Origin: Hexactinellida sp. DTS-2022
Lineage: Eukaryota > Porifera > Hexactinellida
DNA: 64,000 bases
Assembly (NCBI GenBank): GCA_028753945.1
Contig: JAPNXP010000005.1
Location: 992,001 to 1,056,000 of the forward strand
Direction of reading: 5' to 3'
The position numbers and the translations under genes are program-made. Within the stretch, counting starts at the first letter, position 1, and every line of letters starts with the position of its first letter. The notes beneath the pieces are model-generated. The model worked only from the letters and a program-made list of their open reading frames with translations. It did not search any database and had not been told where the DNA came from. Of the stretch, positions 21,758 through 32,690 are shown one piece after another.

Positions 21758-23401
21758 ATGTACGACGGTAAATCTGATGATGACTTGGTTCCTTGTCCTG
21801 TTGTTTCAAGGCTCCAGTTTGTTCTTTGTCAGCTTCGAAATAGTCTTGTTCCAAAAAAGAGGCGGAGGTATAACGTATTGACGCAGATCTTAGCTCTTAA
21901 AACACATGTCACTTCTCCTGCTTCTTATCACTATCTACAGAGCATGTCTTGCATTTCTCTTCCTCATTCCAATACCTTACAAAAATTGTATTCCTCCTTT
22001 AGACTTGAAAATGAATTCTTTATGTTTCTTAAGGAATCCACACATTCCTTTTCTCAGGAACAGAGGCATGTCATTATTCAAATGGATGAAATTCACGTTA
22101 AATCTGATATTTCTTATAAAGGAGGGAGATTGTTTGCTTCAAACCTCGATCCAGATAATCCTACCAAGACAGTTTTCGCTATCATGGTGTCGAGTCTGTA
22201 TAAGAAATGGTCTTGTATTGTTCGTCTACTCCCATGTGCTTCTGTAACAGCTGAAAAGTTATTCGACACTATCAAATCTTGTATTCATGATGTTGAAGAT
22301 TGTGGCTTGTTCGTTGAAATCATCTCCACTGACAACTATCCCCTTAATGTGAAACTTTTCAAATTGTTTTCCCCTAATAGAAAGCTGGAGACTCGAGTAC
22401 CACACCCTTGTGATATACGCAGAGGTCTTTTCCTTACATTTGACTTCGTACATATTCTGAAAACTATTCGCAATAATTGGTTGAATCAACAAACTGATAA
22501 TAAGCTCTTTTCTTATCCAGATTTGAACTGTTTTTCTATTGACCGATGCGCTTATCCATTGAAAATCTGTCATGCTTCTTTCCGTGATATCCGTATACTG
22601 TATAATTCTGAGAGAGATAGCCTTGCTAAACTTGCCCCTCGTTTGACTTCTAAGGCTTGTTATCCATCCAAATTAGAACGTCAAAATGTTAAGTTGGTCC
22701 TAAAAGTAGTACACGAATCTACAATTGCTGCTCTAGCTATCCAGGATGAGCAGCGTTCTCCTGCATTCAAATGCAACACCTCTGATTTCGTTGAGATTCT
22801 CCTATCTCTCTGGAAAATTTTTAATATCAATATGCCATATAAACATATCAGGTTGAACGACCCATTGTCTAATCCAATAAGATTTAACGATGAGCGTTTT
22901 CTCTTACTGACTAGGATTGTCTATTGGCTAGAAGCTTGGGAGTCACTGTCTGGGAAAGGTGGCAAATTAAGCAAGCAGACGTTTACCAGCTTCAAACATG
23001 CATGCCTCGTGTTGCCACAGATAGCAAATTTTATAACTCAGGACTGTGGGTTTTCATACCTCTTGACATCTTTCTTGCAGACTGATCCATTGGAACATCA
23101 TTTTGGACTATATCGTATGATGTCAGGAGCTAATTATCATGTTTCCTATCTTCAGATCTTAGAATCAGAACGTCGTCTTAAAGTATCCAATATACTACGT
23201 CTATTTTCCAATCAGAATGATTCTAGTACTTCTTTGCAAGAGTTCATTCAATCATTTTCACCATCGGATAGCGCAGATTCTATCAGTGAAGTTGACCTTG
23301 ATCCTTTCTTGAGCACTATATCAGACCTCTCAGCCATTGACTGTAAATTTCAGGTATTCAATTTTACTATGCTTATGGGGTGGAAACCGTATTATCAGTG
23401 A
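21758..23401 (+). CDS. P-element/THAP9-like transposase, catalytic part
   Basis: An uninterrupted 547-codon frame, long for a relic. Catalytic acids can be placed: Asp in IQMDEIHVK (D110), Asp in ISTDNYPLN (D192) and Glu in TDPLEHHFG (E446). The segment FDFVHILKTIRNN corresponds to the GTP-binding/insertion region neighbourhood in P transposases. The ATG at 21758 is only the first Met after the hAT insertion; the true N-terminus lay upstream of 21186. In D. melanogaster P the GTP cofactor is bound within this part. The reading frame has no stop, so loss of function is due to the insertion and upstream frameshifts rather than decay here. Promoter and introns could not be assigned. Confidence 0.85.
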   Translation: MYDGKSDDDLVPCPVVSRLQFVLCQLRNSLVPKKRRRYNVLTQILALKTHVTSPASYHYLQSMSCISLPHSNTLQKLYSSFRLENEFFMFLKESTHSFSQEQRHVIIQMDEIHVKSDISYKGGRLFASNLDPDNPTKTVFAIMVSSLYKKWSCIVRLLPCASVTAEKLFDTIKSCIHDVEDCGLFVEIISTDNYPLNVKLFKLFSPNRKLETRVPHPCDIRRGLFLTFDFVHILKTIRNNWLNQQTDNKLFSYPDLNCFSIDRCAYPLKICHASFRDIRILYNSERDSLAKLAPRLTSKACYPSKLERQNVKLVLKVVHESTIAALAIQDEQRSPAFKCNTSDFVEILLSLWKIFNINMPYKHIRLNDPLSNPIRFNDERFLLLTRIVYWLEAWESLSGKGGKLSKQTFTSFKHACLVLPQIANFITQDCGFSYLLTSFLQTDPLEHHFGLYRMMSGANYHVSYLQILESERRLKVSNILRLFSNQNDSSTSLQEFIQSFSPSDSADSISEVDLDPFLSTISDLSAIDCKFQVFNFTMLMGWKPYYQ

Positions 23402-23562
23402 TATGATGGTTCTAAAGCTTTTAGAAAGGTTTAACTGACTAAAAATATACATCTCTAAATTTGCTATTGCCTGTATTTTATCGTTTATATCGGCTAACAC
23501 ATCCCTGGTCCAAAATTCACATTTTGATGTTAGGCCTTTTGTATAGTAGGCTATGGTCTGGT

Positions 23563-23612
23563 CCATAACTCAAATAATATTATTCTAAACCCACAATTTT
23601 TTTTTTACTTAG
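23563..23612 (+). repeat. Repeat X body, resumed after the P element
   Basis: Continues X (cataactcaaa... acccacaattttt), matching 34091-34140. It is followed by the 23613 hairpin. Confidence 0.65.
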
Positions 23613-23686
23613 ATAATCTTTGAGATAATGAGATTATTAACAGTTAATTCTTTATATGGTAATAATCTCATTATCTCAAAGATTAT
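23613..23686. repeat. Perfect 26-bp foldback hairpin
   Basis: Left arm 23613-23638 and right arm 23661-23686 are perfectly complementary, with a 22-nt loop. The motif includes tttgagataatgag. It may be a tiny MITE; precursor of a small RNA is possible but unsupported. Confidence 0.8.
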
Positions 23687-24199
23687 TGAAGTTAGGCCTA
23701 GAAAATGTATTATCAATGAATAGGAAGTTAATAATTGCGGATAGATCAGTACTAGCATAGTTCACATAAAATCGATAGTTTTTGAGTTATGGCTCATTTT
23801 AGGAAATATGCATTTCCCTGGAAACCGAGGAATGTGTCAACATTCCATTTATAATTTCGATATATTTCATTCAACGAGTTATGGACATCCTCATGTTTCA
23901 ATTTTGAACATTTATAATGCGTTTAACTATGTTAAAAGTAGGCTATAAAAACACGATAATTCCCACGAAAAATAGCGATTACGTAATCAAATGGTGATAT
24001 ATCACAATTCTAAAGGGTGTTATATATGCCTTGATATCATGTTCCTAACTTCCTATATAATTATAATGCATTTCTCAGGTCTGTCATTACTAGCTAATGA
24101 GATAAAGATATGTCAGCTAATAATCAATGGCCTTCCATTAATCCATGGTTCAGAAATATATAGTTGGTGATCAGGCCTTTATTACGTAGGTCACGACTG
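23687..24199. other. No gene seen
   Basis: AT-rich sequence between repeat X and repeat W without recognisable coding content. Confidence 0.4.
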
Positions 24200-24458
24200 A
24201 CGTAATTAATCATAATTAACTCCGACTATATTTGACATAATATATAGATGCTTGCAATTTGTTTAATAGGGATCATCGAGTGTGCGGAATTGAAATTTGG
24301 TTCCAAATTAATTTAAATTACTATTTTTGACAAATATAATTAAACTTAATAAATTCAGGATGACATTGAAATTGGTGTTAAATTATTGATAATATTAATA
24401 TTTAATTATACTAATTAGCAAAATTTCATTAATCTCAGAAATTATATAAGATAGAAAC
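24200..24458 (+). repeat. Repeat W, left part (interrupted by the MULE)
   Basis: Contains gggatcatcgagtgtgcgg and ttgacattgaaattggtg-like text, shared with 35650-35815, 42395-42477 and 52864-53150. The break at 24458 falls inside atagaaac; the copy at 52999 shows the unbroken text. Confidence 0.8.
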
Positions 24459-24465
24459 GGGATAA

Positions 24466-24740
24466 TACAATTCGTGACATTACAATTCGTGACCTTACAA
24501 TTCATGACCGACAATTCATGACCGACAATTCGTGACACGTACAATTCGTGACCTTACATTTCGTGACACGTACAATTCGTGACCAGTTATTCCAAGGCAC
24601 TTACAATTCGTGACCAGTATTCTCATATGGGCATAAATATATTTAATAAGAATAGGATCGTCACCAAAATAACAATTCGTAACTACAAGTAATAGTTGCT
24701 TGAGACTTACAATTCGTGACCAGATATTTCAATGCACGTA
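24466..24740 (+). repeat. MULE left terminal region, acaattcgtgacc array
   Basis: At least ten copies of acaattcgtgac, spaced 12-60 bp, plus catgac variants. The mirror image, about ten copies, is at 31884-32190. Not CRISPR: spacing is irregular and many spacers match between the two ends. Confidence 0.85.
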
Positions 24741-24744
24741 CAAT

Positions 24745-25065
24745 CAGGGGCGTCGGAAGCGTGAAATCGGGGAGGGGGCAATCAGAATTTAGAGGGGGCA
24801 CAGACAAAAAGCTAATTCTTAGTAGTATAAAACCCAACGTGATTTTATGTCTTTTTTGATAGTTTCACTTCGGATAAGAGCAGTGGTATCATGACATTTG
24901 AACTCGTGTGTATCATTGGTGTTGTTATTCCATCTATTTGGACAGGGGAAGGGGGCTCAAGCGAGGGGATGCACAAATGAGGGGGGCACCGAGATTTTTA
25001 GGGGGGCACCGAGATTTTTGAGGGGAGCACGTGCCCCCCTGTGCCCCCCCCTTCTGACGCCCCTG
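24745..25065. mobile_element. hAT non-autonomous element with exact 8-bp TSD
   Basis: Termini caggggcgtcggaag and cttctgacgcccctg. TSD cgtacaat at 24737-24744 and 25066-25073, within the MULE terminal array. G- and C-rich runs near both ends; no gene. Confidence 0.95.
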
Positions 25066-25266
25066 CGTACAATTCGGGACGAAAATTATTTGAAGTTAAT
25101 CCCCTTCGTACGACTTCCCTTGGGGGGATCGGGGACGCTTTGTTATTTTATTAGTTTTAACCATGAGTTCAAAATGTTCCCCTATGGCCATGGGGGAACT
25201 TATTTGCATCTCCCTCCCCTCCCGATTAAGAAATACAGATCTTACTAATGAAACTTTAATAATTAA

Positions 25267-25775
25267 CTAGCGCGCTTCGCTTGCTAGGTCGCTTCGCTGC
25301 AGAACACAACAACACACCAACCGCTTCGCGGTTGGTGTGTAGTTTATATACTTCTAACATTGATTATAAAGCGTAAATAGGCCTAAATAGTCGAATTTAA
25401 CAATGTGAAATGTTAGTGATTACGTCATCATGCTATAATGAGTAAGCATATTGGCAATCTGGTGTGACCAACGTGTCCGCATCATTAATGTACATGTTCT
25501 ATTAAATTTTCAGATTTTTATCTCTTAGAGGGCGCGAATTCTGTGCGATTAAGTGAATTTTCAGGGTTCTCGAAATGTGACAATGACGTCATAACTTGTC
25601 GAGGTATGAGAAATTTTGAGTGGAAACCTCAACTTGTTGGCGGGTGCCAAAAGTTACCCCTATATCCCAAAAATCAGATTTGGAAACCGTCCACTTTCTT
25701 CAATCAACTCGGAACATACAAACAAATATATATATATGTATATACCCACCCACCCACCCACCTAGGCTTGTGTTT
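25267..25775 (-). mobile_element. Helitron family Y, uninterrupted copy
   Basis: On the minus strand it runs from tactattaaaacacaag (near 25775) to ctag at 25270-25267, followed by T. GC hairpins (aaccgcttcgcggtt at 25320-25334) lie near the 3' end. It is the undisturbed version of 54695-63543 and shows where the KDZ and hAT elements went in there. Non-coding. Confidence 0.75.
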
Positions 25776-25776
25776 T

Positions 25777-28440
25777 AATAGTACGAGCCCTTCGGTCTCG
25801 GTCGCTTCGCGACCTTTGTTCGTTCGTGTTAGGCACTACGCGATGCAATTAACGGCCGCTTCGCGGCCTTTCCCTCCTCTAAAAGACAGTAATATTAATA
25901 ATAAATAAGTTAACCTGTGGCTAGTATATTACACACACTACTTAACGCGCGCTAATAATTCATTCTGGGTTGTGCAATTGTGATTCGTTAATGTAATCTG
26001 TTTGGGAAATGATGTGTTATGTATGTTATTCTCATTACTTATTAGTTATTAATTATTAGTTAATAATATATGATATTGGTTCAATAATTCTAGATTAAGG
26101 TAGCTTCATTTCAACTCCATTAAAAGGTTAGCTTGTTAGCTCAAATAAATAGAAACCCGTGGCTGATAAATTATACCCAATTATTTATTTCAGTATATTG
26201 TATTGCATAGTAATTTACTTAGCCTGGATTTAATCTCTGCATAATAATGGTTAAAAGATGAGAATAAGACCGCTTCGCGGTCTTATTCTCACCATTAAAC
26301 CATTATTATGCAGAGGTTAAATCCAGGGTTGTAAAATATTTGATTTAATTGATAGTACGTAATAATAAACATAATCAATCTCATAATTAGACAGATCCTA
26401 AATCCTTGATGAATCAACTACTTAATTTCATAATTTCAGTATAGGTTAGAAATTACGTAATTCCATTCATTGTCTTATTAATAGGAAGGCAATATAGGTG
26501 TAATAGATAAACAATGCATCAGAGAAGTTAACTACTCGAGTGCATTCTTGTTAACCAAACAAATCAGATCACCCACATAGTACTAAGAATAATATGATAC
26601 ATTTTAACTAATAACTTTCGTTAATCACTCTTACTTGAATTGTTTGCAATAGAACACAGTCGAAAATCGATTTTGCACTTTGCTATACCGTGTTGGTACG
26701 ATACACCTATATGGTTGATTAGTGTACGGACTAATTAATTAACTGTGTCATAATCAGAAGAAAAATGGGAATTCGTGACCTGTTATCAGGTGTAGAAATT
26801 TAGTGTACGTCTAATGCTTTGAATTTTATACAAATCGGAGCAAAATTGGGAAGCTAGTACAAAATATCTGTTTTTCGCAACTGTGACGTCATAAACCCGC
26901 TATTTTGTTTCAAAAACCAATAGATCGTTGTCGCAGTACAAAATTACCCCTGTATACAAATTTTCAGCTTTCTAGGACTCGTAGTCTTTCCGATTAATTC
27001 TGGACAAACAAACAAACAAACAAACAAACAAACACACGGGCACAACAATTCCTCTTTTAATATACGAGCCCTTCGGTATCGGTCGCTTTGCGACGGTTCG
27101 GCGCTTTACGCCTCAATTGACGACTGCTGCGCGGCCTTACTACACCCTGAAACTAATAATTTATAATTATACATCTCTGCGGTGTATTAAATATATTCCT
27201 CATAAAGTGCCCCTAATAAGAATGCTATGCAATGTAATTTGTTTGGGACATTCAAATTCTCCCATTAGCTGCTCAATAAATTTCAGTTGCACAATAAGGA
27301 TAGCTCGATTCCAAATCTATCTATATATAAAAAGAGGAATTGTTGTGTGTGCGTTTGTTTGTTTGTTTGTTTGTTTGTTTGTTTGTCCAGAATTAATTGG
27401 AAAGACTACGAGTCCCAGAAAGCTGAAAATTTGTATACAGGGGTAATTTTATACTGCGACAACGATCTATTGGTTTTTGAAGAGAAATATTCACATTTGA
27501 AGGTGACAAAAAATGTTAGCCAATTAAATTCGAGGGTTTTTTAGTATGGATTAGCTAACTTATTCAATTAGTATAAATTGATTGTGCATATAATAGGAAT
27601 ATTTTCTGAGGCTCCAATTTGATTGATTGAAAATAAATTCATTTAACCAATCAATCATATTGTCTATTCTATTGCCTGTTTTTCTTTTAGTACTATTCTG
27701 ATTCGAGCTTTCTTATCGTGCAACTGAAATTTATTGAGCTATTAAAACTCAGTATTAATGTGATTGCTTTTGGGGAGGGAAAGGCCGCGAAGCGGCCGTT
27801 AATTGTATCGCGTAGTGCCTAACACGAACGAACAAAAGTCGCGAAGCGACTTTTGTGAGAGAGTGATCCGTCGCAAAGCGACCGAGACCGAAGGGCTCGT
27901 ATATAAAAAGAGGAATTGTTGTCTGTTTGTTTGTTTGTTTGTTTGTTTGTTTGTTTGTCCAGAATTAATTGGAAAGACTACGAGTCCCAGAAAGCTGAAA
28001 ATTAGTATACAGGGGTAATTTTGTACTGCGACAACGATCTATTGGTTTTTGAAGAGAAATATTCACATTTGAAGGTGACAAAATTTGTTAGCCAATTAAA
28101 TTCGAGGGTTTATTAGTATGGATTAGCAGATTTCACCAATTGGTTAGATGAATTTGTTTTAATCAATCAGATTGCAGCCTCAGAAAATATTTCTATTATG
28201 CACAAGGCTATTTATACTATTGATGAAATCTGCTAATCCATACTAACAAACCCTCGAATTTAATTGGCTAACAAATTTTGTCACCTGCAAATGTGAATAT
28301 TTCTCTTCAAAAACCAATAGATCGTTGTCGCAGTACAAAATTACCCCTGTATACACATTTTCAGCTTTCTAGGACTCGTAGTCTTTCCAATTAATTCTGG
28401 ACAAACAAACAAACACACAACAATTCCGCTTTTAATATAG
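25777..28440. mobile_element. Cluster of family Z Helitron copies
   Basis: Minus-strand copies end in ctcg at 25777 and 27056; plus-strand copies start near 27316 and 27903; another minus-strand head ends near 28437. Heads carry aggaattgttg followed by (gttt)n and gtccagaattaattgg; tails carry gcgaagcg hairpins and gaccgaagggctcg. The copy ending at 27902 is followed at once by a new head, as in head-to-tail Helitron arrays. There is no Rep/helicase coding sequence. The open frames around 27117-28018 are repeat-derived. Confidence 0.65.
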
Positions 28441-28472
28441 AGATAGTTAGAATAATTGCAGAAATTCTGGTA

Positions 28473-29195
28473 TCTATATATATAAAGTAGTAGGTTTGTC
28501 TGTGTGTCTGTCTGTCCTCACATCTCATCCGAGATTTCACAACAGATCTGAACCAAAATTTGCATGCATCTAGGAGTTACCCCACCACCCTGAATAGGGA
28601 GGTTTTTAGAGATATTTACATTCCTCGCGAAATTAACTCAAAATATGTGATTTTTTTGGCACCTTCCCATACATTTCAATGGAAATTATTAAAAGTTCAC
28701 AGAGCTGCTAGAAAAACATTTCAAACGTGCAATCTAGGTTTTAGTGTATGAGGAATCCAAATATGATATTTTTAAGTCCATATAATGCATAATTTTCAAT
28801 TTACCATATGCATATTTTTCACACTTTGCGAGGGTACCGACCTTGACCTATCAGATTGCAGAGTTTTGACATTATTCTGACTCGAGTTTTATTGGTCTAT
28901 AATTCAATGGGTCAATTATGTATGAAAGAAAACAACAATTGGATGTCCCTTGCAATAGCTGACATGATTTAACCAATAAAATTTCAGCTTGCATTGAGTT
29001 GTCAATAGTCTTCTCATTCCTATGGTGCCCGTAATATTAATACAACTGTTTACAATACTTTTAAGTTCTGTGAAATCCGTCATATTTCACATATCACATC
29101 CGTCATATTACACATCCGTCATATTTCAAATCATAAACTCATTATAAGACATCCCGATATTTGAATACCGCGGCGAAGCGCGGGCACCCGGCTAG
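28473..29195 (+). mobile_element. Non-autonomous Helitron, 723 bp
   Basis: Starts tctatatatataaag after A, ends with the hairpin ccgcggcgaagcgcgg (29168-29183), then 12 bases including ctag at 29192-29195, followed by T. 5' TC, 3' hairpin plus CTRR and A/T insertion are the Helitron hallmarks. No coding capacity. Confidence 0.9.
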
Positions 29196-29341
29196 TTTGT
29201 AATATATATGTACTTCGTACCCTATTTTGAAATTATAAGCAGGCTTTACAGAAGAACCTTTCTTTTTATTCAAGATATAGAAATATAAAAATATATCAAT
29301 GTGGATAATGTGTATCCTCTTGTTTGTTCCTTGTAAATATA

Positions 29342-29442
29342 CAGTAGAATCTACTTAATCCCACACTCGTTGGGACTTTGGATAGAAAATATGTGTCAGA
29401 TTAAGGCGAATTCCGGTTTATAGGATTACGCAGATTCTACTG
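29342..29442. mobile_element. Pogo-like MITE, 101 bp
   Basis: Termini cagtagaatct and mirror, flanked by TA at 29340-29341 and 29443-29444. Confidence 0.8.
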
Positions 29443-29695
29443 TATTTAGAATTGGTGTCCTAATTTAATAAAAGACAAACACACAACAATTGTGATTTAA
29501 TAAAGATAATATAGTAAACTCTGGGTAATAAATAAGTAGACGAATTAGGAAGATTAATTAGTGATTTGTATTGTTTGTTTGAAAATCTACTAGAATGTTG
29601 ACTACATATTAAGTTATTTGAATTAGTTAAAGTATATATCAATAACTAGTTGGATACGTGGGCCATATACTGAGTGAGGAATTTAGTATAGTAGC

Positions 29696-31548
29696 TTAAT
29701 TGATAAATGAGAATTGATAGGCTATCCCTCTTAGAAATTCTAACTTCGGACGAGATTCATAGCTATCCACTAACGTTGCTAATGCCTTTTCGCGATCAGC
29801 ATTGAACTTTCTCTTGCTAGGCTTTCTCCCACTGCTATACAATGCCTGTTTTACTTCTACCAAATCTTGCTCTTTCTTCAAAATATCGAAAAATATCCAT
29901 ATTGAAGGATGATGGCATCCCACGTGACTTGCAAAAGATCTGTGCCATGCTTCTATTGCGTTTGTTGTTCTAGGCAACCCTTGGTGAACCATAGAATGGT
30001 TACCCCACATATCAATTGGAAATAGTGGAGGTAATACAAGAGAAAGATTCCCTAAATGTCTCCCGACGTATGTGTTTTCAAAACACATAGTCAATTCTGA
30101 GGATTCTACTGGTAGAACTGTTAATAATTGATTGAAAATTTCAGGGACATCATCAGGACTAGCAAATGAAAGTGCAGGTATCATTCTAAGCTGCAATGCA
30201 AGGGCTCTTGTAGATATCGAGTTGCTAGCCCAAATTCTTGAATTTTCCGCCAAAAGTTATGTGTAAGATGAAAAAAGCAACCTTTAATTTGGGTATCAGG
30301 ATACTGTAAGGAAAATGGAATTATCGCTGCCCCTTCAAAGTCGACAATTAGATGAGAGGGCGTGGAGTCAGGCACAGTTATTTAACTTCACTCCACATTA
30401 TATTATAAATTTCTGCCGATTTGTGAGTAAGTAGAATAAATAAGCAAGGCAATAGATGACCATCTTCAAGTGGAAGCGGACCTCCTTTTAGTGCATGAAT
30501 AACATACAACTGATAAAACAAGCTTGGAGCTATTTTGAATGTGCCATCTGCCATCCAAATTTTCGCTGTATTTAGAACTTCTACATTTGGTTTTGTTCCG
30601 ATTATGAAGACCCGATATCCACTGTCTGTGCCAGAGTAAAAGTGGAGAAACGGATCGCCTTTGTTAGTGAATTTGTAAACCTCTGGTATTTCAAGATGCT
30701 GGACCGTTGCTGGTTCTGGAGGTATATTTAAGGACCTTTTTCGAGCTCTACGGATCGTTTGTTTCAAGCTATCAAGCTTTGGAAGATGTGTTGCTGGTTC
30801 TTCTTCCATTTGTTTAAGCGAAGAAGTAAGGATATTATGAGTTCCTTCCTGGGTATCAGAAGCTCTCTTTTTAATATTGGCTTTGCTTTTGTTGCAAACG
30901 AATATAGAGTTATTTCGTTCATGGCTATGTTCATTTGTTCTAAGCACAACTTTCAGATCCATTGTGTGAATTCTGGCATTGCAAGTTCCCCTGTGTATAC
31001 ACTGCCACTGAACAATATTTCCTCTCACCCTGTGTCTTGTATATGTGAAATTACCTTCTACCAAACACTTCCCTCCTTTCTGTGTAGTAGTAAATTCAAT
31101 TTCAGATTGAGTTTGATGTGAAGATTCAGTATGATGGTACACTTGTGCTTGGTGATCCAATTCGGAAATACAATCACTATCTACCCATTCCTGACAGAAT
31201 TTGTGAACCATTTGTTGATTCTTGCCGCCTTGTTTCAATGGAACGTTGGTGATTTCTATTAAGACTTGCTAAGTCATCAATCGCTTGCATTAGATCACAA
31301 TGTATATTAGCCGCTTCTTCATTGAGATTGAGTTGTTCCTTATATACATCAGTGGTATTGATTATATATTCATGCAACTTATCTGTAATGTGATCATCAG
31401 ACCAAATGATTAAATGATCCTCAATCGCGGAAAAGGCAATAAGCTCATCAAATTCAGAAATTTGAACGCTATCCCACTCTATTTTCATGACAAATAGATT
31501 CTCTCTCTTGCCATTAATGGTGAGAGGCAAGGAAAATGCATCTCCCAT
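29696..31548 (-). pseudogene. FLYWCH-MULE transposase, frameshifted
   Basis: The N-terminal part (31548-31177) has no known domain. The frame then changes to 31238-30378, which holds a FLYWCH-type zinc finger (about residues 53-106; Cys80, Cys86, His104, His106) for DNA binding and the first catalytic Asp in WMADGTFK (D231). A frameshift near 30375 leads to LIVDFEGAA with the second Asp and the C-x-F-H motif GCFFHLTH. Another shift near 30205 leads to the C-terminal part, with Glu in TTNAIEAWH. All three catalytic acids are present but lie in three frames. An in-frame 56-codon stretch upstream (31770-31601, MDYMGVVWTTF...) may be an earlier exon. It belongs to the MULE bounded at 24459 and 32203 and was probably inactivated recently, since the domains are clear. 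Confidence 0.85.
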
Positions 31549-31883
31549 GTTAGTATATTGAGCTGGTAAAGATACTCGAAAATTTCTTTTTAATAGAACG
31601 ATTAATCTTTGCAGGCCAATGCACGGAAGGTTATTGATTCGATATCATTTAAGCTATCTTTGATTTGAATAAGATCATCCTCACTTGCAAAATATTCTTG
31701 TTCAATATGACAATAATTCTGGCAGAATGTAGAATAGGCAAATGTAGTCCATACTACGCCCATATAATCCATTGGAAATTTTTCAAAGCAGAGGTTTAAG
31801 GATATTATCCGAAAATAAAATATATTTATACTTATACCTCAATGTGTCAAACCATATTTATGTTCAAAGCGATAATAATCATA

Positions 31884-32190
31884 ATAACTGGTCACGAATT
31901 GTAAGTCTCAAGCAAGTATTACTTGTAGTTACGAATTGTTATTCTGGTGACGATTCTATTCTTATTGAATATATTTATGCCCATATGAGAAGACTGGTCA
32001 CGAATTGTAAGTGCCTTGGAATATCTGGTCACGAATTGTACGTTTCACGAAATGTCAGGTCACGAATTGTACGTGTCACGAAATGTAAGGTCACGAATTG
32101 TACGTGTCACGAAATGTAAGGTCACGAATTGTTCGTGTCACGAATTGTCGGTCACGAATTGTAAGGTCACGAATTGTACGGTCACGAAAT
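31884..32190 (-). repeat. MULE right terminal region, iterated ggtcacgaattgt
   Basis: Inverted counterpart of 24466-24740. The tandem nature produces several overlapping open frames at 31772-32283, none of which looks coding. Confidence 0.85.
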
Positions 32191-32203
32191 GTATGTATTC
32201 CGG

Positions 32204-32544
32204 TAGAAACAAACTTTCAATTTATCTATTGGTCCTTATGGCATGTACCACCTATACAAGTGGGTCTTGACACCTTGAGGTGATGATGACATCGTTAAAA
32301 AAATGATTTTTTATAATTTTGAGAATTATATAATTCGAATGTGTTCGTTGGTGTTGGGTTATCACCGAACACACACATAAAAAATGCTGAGTCATCACCT
32401 ATTATATTCTACTAAAACTTGAATATCTCTAAAATGAAGTGAGCTAAATGGAAACTTCCACAACTCTAAGGGGCGATGCCTTCTGAAACACCTGTCTGAA
32501 ATAATTTAACACCTTCATAGTGATGATGACATGGCGAAAAAATT
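32204..32544 (+). repeat. Repeat W, right part after the MULE
   Basis: Matches 52997-53150 (gatgatgacatcgttaaaaaaatg) and continues to gatgacatggcgaaaaaat, the usual left neighbour of the foldback hairpin. Confidence 0.7.
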
Positions 32545-32655
32545 CAAAATTGCAGCCTGTGCCGACAGCATGTTCCTTTGGAGGCACTATCAATTAACCA
32601 CCACCAAAATATAGTGCCACCAAAGGAACATGCGTCGGCACAGGCTGCAATTTTT
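32545..32655. repeat. Foldback hairpin family, copy H1
   Basis: Arms of about 50 bp: attgcagcctgtgccgac, then gttcctttggaggcactat, mirrored after a short loop. Copies of the same hairpin occur at eight more places (see 42650-52449). Confidence 0.9.
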
Positions 32656-32690
32656 TATTACTGTCCCGACTATACTATAGTATAGTGGCC

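Larger units (their letters stand above)
13449..23555 (+). mobile_element. P-type (THAP) DNA transposon, expanded by insertions
   Basis: Inverted ends begin catagcctactataca at 13449 and mirror at 23555. Beyond the Ginger-like insertion the left repeat continues at 20099 (taacatcaaaatg) and matches 23485-23533. The 7-bp TSD gtctggt lies at 13442-13448 and 23556-23562, inside repeat X. Subtracting the Ginger-like element (6.6 kb) and a hAT element (544 bp) leaves about 2.9 kb, close to the size of Drosophila P. P-family elements usually make 8-bp TSDs; I see 7. Confidence 0.8.
24459..32203 (-). mobile_element. MULE transposon with FLYWCH-type transposase
   Basis: TSD tagaaac at 24452-24458 and 32204-32210 (7 bp certain; MULEs usually make 8-10). 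Long terminal regions in inverted orientation (24466-24740 and 31884-32190) consist of iterated acaattcgtgacc. The only transposase gene is on the minus strand at 29696-31548. The left half is filled with later insertions: hAT at 24745, Helitron Y at 25267, several family Z Helitron pieces and a third Helitron at 28473. Confidence 0.8.

Noticed and set aside
21906..22573. Frames at 21906-22247 (+) and 22573-22259 (-)
   Set aside because: Shadows of the P transposase frame.
20101..23539. P element with ends at aacatcaaaatg and an AGGCCT duplication
   Set aside because: The longer repeat beginning catagcct at 13449 and 23555, with gtctggt TSD in repeat X, shows these are inner parts of the terminal repeat split by the Ginger-like element.
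24466..24740. CRISPR-like array of acaattcgtgacc
   Set aside because: Spacing is irregular, the repeat is short, and the same order appears inverted at 31884-32190 as a transposon end in an animal genome.
27117..28018. CLFVCLFVC-type frames as cysteine-rich peptides
   Set aside because: Translation of (gttt)n in Helitron heads.
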